Under the pieces are notes generated by a model. That model was not told the DNA's origin, made no database searches, and saw only the letters and a list, made by a program, of their open reading frames with translations. Made by a program: the position numbers and the translations under genes. A stretch of 11,596 nt of DNA from an uncultured Prevotella sp. (GTDB lineage Bacteria > Bacteroidota > Bacteroidia > Bacteroidales > Bacteroidaceae): NCBI GenBank assembly GCA_900544825.1, contig UQWP01000087.1:1-11596 (forward strand). Reading direction: 5' to 3'. This document shows positions 6,083 to 11,596 of this stretch, one piece after another (position 1 is the stretch's first letter; each line of letters starts with the position of its first letter).

Positions 6083-7642
6083 TTAATCATGTATCACCGG
6101 CAGCTTAATGGTAAAGGTAGTGCCCTTGCCCAATTCGCTATCCACCTTGATTTCTCCACCATGCAATTCCACGATCTTCCTTACATAGGCAAGACCGAGG
6201 CCGAAGCCCTTCACATCATGCACATTGCCTGTATGTACGCGGTAGAACTTGTCGAAGATCTTCTTCAGGTTCTCTTTCTTCATACCCAAACCCGTATCAT
6301 TGATGGAGAGATACAGATGATGTTCATCATTCCATGTCTTCATCGTGATAAACAGCGGCTCTTCCGGTTTACGATACTTCACGGCATTGTCCATCAGATT
6401 GAAGATCACATTCTGGAAATGCACCTCATCCACATAGAGCGTGGAGTCTATCGCCTCGATATCCACGTATATCTTTCCTCCCGTATGCTCTACACGGAGG
6501 GCGAAAGAGTGGGCTGCATTCTCTACGATCTCGTTCAGGTCGAGCTCCTTCTTCTTGAACACCGCCTTCTTGCGGTCGAACATACTCATCTGCAATACCT
6601 TTTCTACCAGGAAGCGGAGTCGCTTCGATTCATCATCTATCACACCACCCAGATGCTTCTGCATCTGCTCGCTCTTGGAAACCGATGGGTCGTTAAGCAT
6701 CTGTGCTGCCAGACTGATGCTGGCAATAGGCGTCTTCAACTCATGGGTCATATTATTGATGAAATCATTCTTGATCTCAGTATATCGCTTCTGTCGGAAG
6801 ATGACCACGATGGTGAAGATGAAGGTGATGAGCAACACCAGCGTGAAGATGATGCTAGGAATCATGAAGCGCACACTGGAGAAGATGTAGCTGTTCATAT
6901 CCGGGAAGTGAACCTTTACGACTCCCATCTTCGACTGCGGGTCGTTGCGGAAGAGCACCTGTGAATAGCTGTACTCTTCACCCTCGTCGGTATAGTCCGG
7001 ACAACGGTACACCTCCCTACCATCCTGGGTTGTCACCGTAAAGTGATAAGGAATATTGATTCCATTGTTCATCATCTCAGCCTTGAGGTCCTGATCCAAC
7101 TGCTTGAAGTTGATTCGTTCCTTCAATGGTTTATCGGATGCCGAATAGAGAATGGAATAAACCACCTCGTCGAGCAACGCTTTCTGATATACATAGCGAT
7201 TCTTCACAATCTCCTGCAAGGACTTCTGAGTCTCATTAAGCGAGTTCTTGTCGCTGCGCAGAATCATCGCCTTCGGCTTGTTGGCAGGATTGGTTGCAAT
7301 GGTCTTCAACTCGAAGGATGAATAGACCGTACCATCCTTGCCCACCACAGAATACTGGTGAGAGTGCTGGATGGTACCATCCAGCTGACCGCTTCGGGTT
7401 CCCACCGAATCCTTCTTACTAGCCTTGCGTTCCGTCTCATTGACATCCTTTTCAAGATAGCGCAAAGTTTCATTCAGCTCCAAGTTTCTTGAAGCTTGAT
7501 ATAGGGCTCTGTTGACCGACTCGTCAAACTGTTCCTTCTTCATGTTCACCATCTCCTGGATGTAACTGAGCTGCAGGAAAAGCAGCGCAAGGAACGAAAA
7601 GCCCATAATAACGGCTATGGTCCAAATCGTTTTCTTTTTCAT
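6083..7642 (-). CDS. rprX: sensor histidine kinase RprX
   Basis: This inner-membrane sensor kinase is predicted to phosphorylate RprY. Membrane segments lie at about 5-28 and 259-283 and enclose a periplasmic sensing region of roughly 230 residues with no domain that I recognise. The cytoplasmic part has the H-box NMTHELKTPIAS with H300. The ATPase motifs follow: N-box NLMDNAVKY at 415-423, D449 in the INDTGLGM motif, F-box KIFDKFYRV at 461-469, and GFGLGL at 479-484. All key catalytic residues are present. It is the first gene of the pair. The start MKKKTIW is supported by the signal-anchor helix directly after it. A promoter-like box ends only 5 bases before this ATG. Confidence 0.92.
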   Translation of the reverse strand: MKKKTIWTIAVIMGFSFLALLFLQLSYIQEMVNMKKEQFDESVNRALYQASRNLELNETLRYLEKDVNETERKASKKDSVGTRSGQLDGTIQHSHQYSVVGKDGTVYSSFELKTIATNPANKPKAMILRSDKNSLNETQKSLQEIVKNRYVYQKALLDEVVYSILYSASDKPLKERINFKQLDQDLKAEMMNNGINIPYHFTVTTQDGREVYRCPDYTDEGEEYSYSQVLFRNDPQSKMGVVKVHFPDMNSYIFSSVRFMIPSIIFTLVLLITFIFTIVVIFRQKRYTEIKNDFINNMTHELKTPIASISLAAQMLNDPSVSKSEQMQKHLGGVIDDESKRLRFLVEKVLQMSMFDRKKAVFKKKELDLNEIVENAAHSFALRVEHTGGKIYVDIEAIDSTLYVDEVHFQNVIFNLMDNAVKYRKPEEPLFITMKTWNDEHHLYLSINDTGLGMKKENLKKIFDKFYRVHTGNVHDVKGFGLGLAYVRKIVELHGGEIKVDSELGKGTTFTIKLPVIHD

Positions 7643-7647
7643 AGGGG

Positions 7648-7682
7648 CAAAGATAGGAAATTTCTTAATTGGTTAACACAAA
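7648..7682 (-). promoter_or_regulatory. probable rprXY promoter abutting the start codon
   Basis: On the minus strand TATCTTTG (7655-7648) is an exact -7 consensus and ends 5 bases before the rprX ATG. A TTTG (7682-7679) lies 23 bases further upstream, slightly longer than usual spacing. If used, transcription would begin at or next to the start codon. GTTAA occurs twice nearby, at 7672-7676 and 7686-7690, and might be part of a regulator site. Confidence 0.5.
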
Positions 7683-7740
7683 ACAGTTAATTATTTCATT
7701 TGATTTTGCTCAAATTAACAAAAATAAATAGTTATAATTG

Positions 7741-7787
7741 CAAATATAAAAATAAAGAGGAGCCGACATATCACATGCAGGCTCCCC
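7741..7787 (-). terminator. intrinsic terminator after the EF-G2 gene
   Basis: On the minus strand GGGGAGCC (7787-7780) pairs with GGCTCCTC (7764-7757), including one G-U wobble specific to that strand, around a 15-base loop. A U-rich tail, TTTATTTTTATATTTG, follows closely. It lies about 100 bp beyond the stop codon. The rest of the 7788-7889 gap shows nothing that I can identify. Confidence 0.75.
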
Positions 7788-7889
7788 ATTGGTCATATCA
7801 ACATAAAATTTTAATTTATATAAGAGAGATAATTCGAAGTTATATTTCAAACAACAATTTTATCATAAAGATGAAATATCTTTTTTACT

Positions 7890-10052
7890 CTATTCAGCCT
7901 CCTTAGCCAGTTCAGCCTCATGCTCGGCAATCAGCTTGCTCTGGATATCGGTAGGAACCAACTCGTAGCTGGCAAACTTGGTGGTGAATGAAGCACGACC
8001 ACCGGTAAGCGAGCTGAGGGAGATAGAATAGTTGGCAAGCTCCTTAAGTGGAATCTTGGCACTCAACTTCTGGTAACCTGCCTCAGAATCCATACCCATG
8101 ATAAGGGCACGGCGTCCCTGAAGATCACTCATCACATCACCCATATAGTCGGCTGGAACGTAAACCTCCAGGTCATAGATAGGCTCCAGAATCTTTGGAC
8201 CTGCCTGCTTGAAGGCATCGCTGAAAGCACGGCGAGCAGCCAGCATGAACGACAACTCATTGCTATCTACCGGGTGCATCTTGCCATCATATACGATAAC
8301 GCGGACGTCGCGGGCGTAAGAACCTGTCAGAGGTCCATGCTCCATACAATCCATGATACCCTTCAGGATAGCTGGCATGAAACGGGCATCGATAGCTCCA
8401 CCAACCACAGAGTTGAGGAATACCAACTTGCCACCCCACTCCAGGGAAACTTCTTCGCGGCTCTTGATGTTCATCTTGAACTCCTGACCATTGAAGGTGA
8501 ATGATGTAGGATCTGGCATACCCTCTGCGTATGGCTCAACGATGAGGTGAACCTCACCAAACTGCCCCGCACCACCACTCTGCTTCTTATGACGATACTC
8601 GGCACGAGCCTTCTTGGTAATGGTCTCACGATATGGGATGCGAGGCTCCTCGAAGACTACATTGAGCTTTTCGTTGTTCTCCAGACGCCACTTCAAGGTA
8701 CGGAGGTGGAACTCACCCTGACCGCGAACGATCACCTGGCGCAACTCCTTGCTCTGCTCCACAATCCATGTTGGGTCTTCCTGGCGCATCTTGAGAAGAG
8801 CAGCCATCAGCTTCTCTGTATCCTGGGCATTGACAGCCTTGATAGCACGAGAGTACTTAGGATTAGGATACTTGATGAAATCGAAGCGCCACTCAGCACC
8901 CTTTCCATTCAAGGTATTGCCCGTCTTCACGTCCTTCATCTTCACGGTACAACCGATATCACCGGCATTCAACTGATCTACAGGCACACGGTTGGCACCA
9001 GCGCAGGCATAAATCTGTCCGATACGTTCCTTGGAACCACGGTCAGAATTGGTCAGGTCATCACCACTCTTGATAGAACCACTCATCACCTTGAAGTAGC
9101 TAACCTCGCCGATATGTGGCTCCAAACCTGTCTTGAAGAAGTAAACACTCTCAGGACCATTGGTATCTGGAGTAATTTCCTCACCACGGGTATTATGCAG
9201 CTTAGGCATCTCGCTTACGAAAGGAACAACGTTACCCAAGAACTCCATCAGGCGGTGAACGCCCATAGACTTACCAGCGCAAACGCAGAATACAGGGAAG
9301 ATGCTGCGGGTTACCAAACCCTTGCGGATACCCTCACGGAGTTCATCCTCTGTCAAGCTTTCACTCTCGAAGAATTTCTCCATCAAGCCCTCGTCGTTTT
9401 CGGCAGCAGCCTCAACGAGTGCTGCATGAAGTTCCATAGCCTTGTCCATTTCCTCCTCAGGAATATCCTCGATGATAGGAGCACCGCCTTCTGGTTTCCA
9501 GGAATATTTTTTCATCAATAAGACGTCAATGAGAGCATTGAAGCCAGGACCTGTCTCGATAGGATATTGTATCTGCACACACTTAGAACCATAAATGTCC
9601 TTCATAGTGGCAATGAGGTTGTCGAAATCGCACTTGTCTGAGTCAAGCTGGTTAACGAGGAAGATAACAGGCTTGTTCAACTTCTCGGTATAACGGAAGT
9701 TGTTCTGGGTGCCTACCTCTGGACCATACTGACCATTGATAAGGATGACTGCCTGATCGGTAACGTTGAGTGATGTAATGGCACCACCTACGAAATCGTC
9801 GCTACCAGGGCAATCTATGATATTAAGCTTCTTGTTGTTCCACTCCACATGAAAAACGGTAGGGAACACTGAGTAGCCATACTCCAACTCTACTGGGAAG
9901 TAGTCGCTCACCGTATTCTTCGCTTCTACAGAGCCTCTACGCTTGATAACGCCTGCTTCAAATAACATACTCTCGGCAAGTGTAGTCTTGCCGCTACCCG
10001 CACTGCCCAGCAATGCAATGTTTTTAATCTCATTAGTCTGATATACTCTCAT
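7890..10052 (-). CDS. fusA2: EF-G2-type elongation factor G paralog with degenerate G-domain motifs
   Basis: This is an EF-G-family translocase paralog of 720 residues. The P-loop GSAGSGKT (16-23) lacks the usual Asp. Switch I, normally RGITI, reads YGYSV (58-62). Switch II reads DCPGSDDF (80-87), so the catalytic His after PG is Ser84; the base-recognition motif is NQLD (134-137) instead of NKxD. In contrast, ribosome-contacting domain IV keeps GGAGQFGEV and the tip loop HPVDSNELSF. Bacteroides thetaiotaomicron has an EF-G2 described as supporting translocation without GTPase activity and as important in carbon starvation and gut colonisation. This protein fits that type, but activity here is inferred. 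TetQ-like ribosome protection is less likely because domain IV looks like an EF-G. It has its own promoter and terminator. Confidence 0.9.
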   Translation of the reverse strand: MRVYQTNEIKNIALLGSAGSGKTTLAESMLFEAGVIKRRGSVEAKNTVSDYFPVELEYGYSVFPTVFHVEWNNKKLNIIDCPGSDDFVGGAITSLNVTDQAVILINGQYGPEVGTQNNFRYTEKLNKPVIFLVNQLDSDKCDFDNLIATMKDIYGSKCVQIQYPIETGPGFNALIDVLLMKKYSWKPEGGAPIIEDIPEEEMDKAMELHAALVEAAAENDEGLMEKFFESESLTEDELREGIRKGLVTRSIFPVFCVCAGKSMGVHRLMEFLGNVVPFVSEMPKLHNTRGEEITPDTNGPESVYFFKTGLEPHIGEVSYFKVMSGSIKSGDDLTNSDRGSKERIGQIYACAGANRVPVDQLNAGDIGCTVKMKDVKTGNTLNGKGAEWRFDFIKYPNPKYSRAIKAVNAQDTEKLMAALLKMRQEDPTWIVEQSKELRQVIVRGQGEFHLRTLKWRLENNEKLNVVFEEPRIPYRETITKKARAEYRHKKQSGGAGQFGEVHLIVEPYAEGMPDPTSFTFNGQEFKMNIKSREEVSLEWGGKLVFLNSVVGGAIDARFMPAILKGIMDCMEHGPLTGSYARDVRVIVYDGKMHPVDSNELSFMLAARRAFSDAFKQAGPKILEPIYDLEVYVPADYMGDVMSDLQGRRALIMGMDSEAGYQKLSAKIPLKELANYSISLSSLTGGRASFTTKFASYELVPTDIQSKLIAEHEAELAKEAE

Positions 10053-10107
10053 GACGCTTATAGATTTTTAAGGGTTATACTTAAATTGCTAGTTATTCGA
10101 CAGTCCA

Positions 10108-10143
10108 ATCATACGATTTTTCTGTTTCGTGCTACTAAATTAC
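10108..10143. repeat. two short motifs shared with the fabD upstream region (copy B)
   Basis: ATCATACGATTTT (10108-10120) and TACTAAATTAC (10133-10143) repeat exactly the pair found upstream of fabD, but in reversed order. Here the second motif contains the predicted -7 box of the EF-G2 gene. The function is unknown. Confidence 0.3.
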
Positions 10144-10166
10144 ACATTTTTCGGCAATCCTACAAA
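10135..10166 (-). promoter_or_regulatory. probable promoter of the EF-G2 gene
   Basis: On the minus strand TTTG (10166-10163) is followed after exactly 20 bases by TAATTTAG (10142-10135), one mismatch from TAnnTTTG. The predicted leader is about 75-80 bases. The mismatch would fit a promoter needing an activator, but that is speculation. Confidence 0.45.
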
Positions 10167-10182
10167 TTTTTTCACAAAAAAC

Positions 10183-10214
10183 TTGCTCTAAATTAAATTA
10201 TATTAGTATTTTTG
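10183..10214 (+). promoter_or_regulatory. promoter of hemW
   Basis: TTG (10183-10185) and TATTTTTG (10207-10214) are separated by 21 bases, followed by CA. This matches the Bacteroidetes pattern. It gives a leader of about 95 bases to the ATG at 10317. It lies back to back with the EF-G2 promoter. Confidence 0.65.
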
Positions 10215-10316
10215 CATCTTGTTAAGACATTCTTTTGGGCTTATACCTTATTATATATAGAGAAAGATAGGGCTTAAAAGCCAGAAATGCCGATTAGGAA
10301 TTCAGACTTTAAAAAC

Positions 10317-11507
10317 ATGGCAGGACTATACATACATATCCCATTCTGTGAGAGCCGCTGCATCTACTGCGGCTTCTACAGCACCACATCCCTCAGCATG
10401 CGGGATGATTACGTTGATGCGCTGTGCAAGGAGATGAAGATGCGCCCCATCAAAACGGCAACTGATTACGATTACAATTGCAAAACCATCTACCTGGGGG
10501 GCGGAACCCCCAGCCAGCTTACCCACGATCAGCTCATCCGCCTTTTCGAAGGTATCAAGGAGGCTTATTTTGCTCAGAATAATCCGGAAGAAGAATTTTC
10601 CAAAATGGAAATCACGATGGAATGCAACCCGGATGATGTCTCAGAAGAATTCTGCAAGACTCTCCAGCTGCTGCACGTAAACAGAGTAAGCATGGGAGCA
10701 CAGACTTTCTCTGACCAGCGCCTGGGATTCCTTCACCGCCGCCACAAGGCTGCAGATGTAAAGGCTGCCATCAAACGGTTGCGCAACATCGACATCCACA
10801 ACATCAGCATCGACTTGATGTTTGGATTTCCAGGCGAAACCCTGGAAGACTGGAAAAAAGACATCGATGAAGCCATCCACCTGGGGGTAGAACACATCTC
10901 TGCCTACAGCCTGATGTACGAAGAAGGAACGACTCTCTACAGAATGCTGGAACAAGGAAAGATAGAGGAAATCGATGAGGAAACCAGCCGACAGATGTAC
11001 GAGCTACTCATCACCCAACTCACCTCAGCTGGTTACGAGCATTACGAAATCAGCAACTTCGCCAAGCCCGGCTACCGCTCACGCCACAACAGCAGCTATT
11101 GGCATGAAGTGCCTTACATCGGAATAGGTGCAGCCGCCCACTCCTACAAACGAGAGACTAAAAGAGGTGACGGAAACAAGATTGAAGCCACCAGAAGCTG
11201 GAATGTGGATAATATCGGGAAATACATCGCTTCCATTCAAAAGGGAGAATTGCCTAGAGAGAGCGAAACTCTAGATCTTTCCACAAGATACAATGACCTA
11301 ATAACCACAGCATTACGAACAAGCGATGGTATTGACATTGAAAAGATGAGACTGGAGTTTGGCGACGAGCTGGCTTCACAGATGCTGCAGGAAGCAGAGA
11401 AGCATATTCTCAGAGGACTCATGGAGATAAACGACGGCAAGCTATCACTTACCCGCCAAGGTCTCTATATTTCAGACGACATCATGAGCGACTTTATGAT
11501 TGTATGA
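10317..11507 (+). CDS. hemW: radical SAM heme chaperone HemW
   Basis: HemW is a coproporphyrinogen oxidase-like radical SAM protein that binds heme and hands it to acceptor proteins. It has no proven oxidase activity. The 396-residue product begins MAGLYIHIPFCESRCIYCGF. C11, C15 and C18 form the 4Fe-4S/SAM motif and the F after CG marks HemW rather than HemN, which has a fourth cysteine there. GGGTPS at 61-66 and HYEISNFAKPGYRSRHN at about 242-258 are family signatures, and the C-terminal HemN_C-type domain is complete. An in-frame ATG at 10287 would add 10 residues; the later one is chosen because the family usually starts just before the YIHIPFC motif. It is transcribed alone and divergently from the EF-G2 gene. 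Confidence 0.94.
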   Translation: MAGLYIHIPFCESRCIYCGFYSTTSLSMRDDYVDALCKEMKMRPIKTATDYDYNCKTIYLGGGTPSQLTHDQLIRLFEGIKEAYFAQNNPEEEFSKMEITMECNPDDVSEEFCKTLQLLHVNRVSMGAQTFSDQRLGFLHRRHKAADVKAAIKRLRNIDIHNISIDLMFGFPGETLEDWKKDIDEAIHLGVEHISAYSLMYEEGTTLYRMLEQGKIEEIDEETSRQMYELLITQLTSAGYEHYEISNFAKPGYRSRHNSSYWHEVPYIGIGAAAHSYKRETKRGDGNKIEATRSWNVDNIGKYIASIQKGELPRESETLDLSTRYNDLITTALRTSDGIDIEKMRLEFGDELASQMLQEAEKHILRGLMEINDGKLSLTRQGLYISDDIMSDFMIV

Positions 11508-11548
11508 AACTATATGATTGCCTCAGACTACATCATCGCATAAAATCG

Positions 11549-11591
11549 AGTAGGAGGTAAACACTAATCATAGGTGTTTATCTCCTATTTT
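11549..11591 (+). terminator. intrinsic terminator of hemW
   Basis: A 14-bp stem, 11551-11564 with 11574-11587, carries one G-T wobble around a 9-base loop and is followed by TTTT. The hairpin begins about 40 bp after the hemW stop codon. The T-run is short but the stem is long. Confidence 0.8.
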
Positions 11592-11596
11592 CATGT

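Noticed and set aside
8547..9521. 324-codon open frame on the plus strand opposite the EF-G2 gene
   Set aside because: It lies wholly antisense to a well-supported gene and has no domain or promoter that I can see.
10271..10282. GGCTTAAAAGCC palindrome in the hemW leader as a riboswitch or operator
   Set aside because: The stem is only four or five base pairs and no larger conserved structure is visible.
10287..10316. Earlier in-frame ATG for hemW
   Set aside because: HemW proteins normally begin just before the YIHIPFC motif; the extra ten residues match nothing. It remains possible.

Overview
The window reads as chromosomal core sequence from a member of the Bacteroidales, most likely a Prevotella/Segatella-type gut bacterium. 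Evidence: an rprX-rprY pair, a degenerate second EF-G typical of gut Bacteroidetes, an rpsF-rpsR-rplI operon without ssb or priB, A/T-rich gene leaders mostly lacking Shine-Dalgarno sequences, and repeated Bacteroidetes-type promoter elements (TTTG or TTG, about 20 bp, TAnnTTTG). I see no mobile elements, CRISPR arrays, tRNAs or rRNAs. The species is inferred, not proven.

Layout, left to right. (1) 1-221: noncoding DNA ending in an intrinsic terminator that serves the leftward gene. (2) 222-2414 (-): a 730-residue protein joining a complete cytoplasmic GH13 alpha-amylase-type enzyme to a short AlaX-like tRNA-editing domain. (3) 2506-3393 (-): fabD, malonyl-CoA:ACP transacylase, probably co-transcribed with the fusion gene across a hairpin. 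(4) 3687-4841 (-): rpsF-rpsR-rplI (bS6, bS18, bL9), closed by a strong terminator. (5) 5016-5204 (+): a 62-residue two-helix membrane protein, fired from a promoter interlocked with the rpsF promoter. (6) 5339-7642 (-): rprX-rprY, a histidine kinase and OmpR-type regulator; a promoter-like box lies almost against the rprX start codon. (7) 7890-10052 (-): an EF-G2-type translation factor whose G-domain catalytic motifs are degraded while domain IV is intact. (8) 10317-11507 (+): hemW, radical-SAM heme chaperone, ending at a strong terminator at the window edge.

How the genes relate: most are housekeeping or translation functions (ribosomal proteins, a translocase paralog, a tRNA-editing domain), with fatty-acid initiation, glycan hydrolysis and heme delivery beside them. 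The most unusual items are the amylase/AlaX fusion and the restriction of strong Shine-Dalgarno sites to rpsR and rplI. Those sites lie in an operon encoding two of the proteins known to cover the anti-Shine-Dalgarno in Bacteroidetes ribosomes. Motifs were read by eye; no database search or folding calculation was run.
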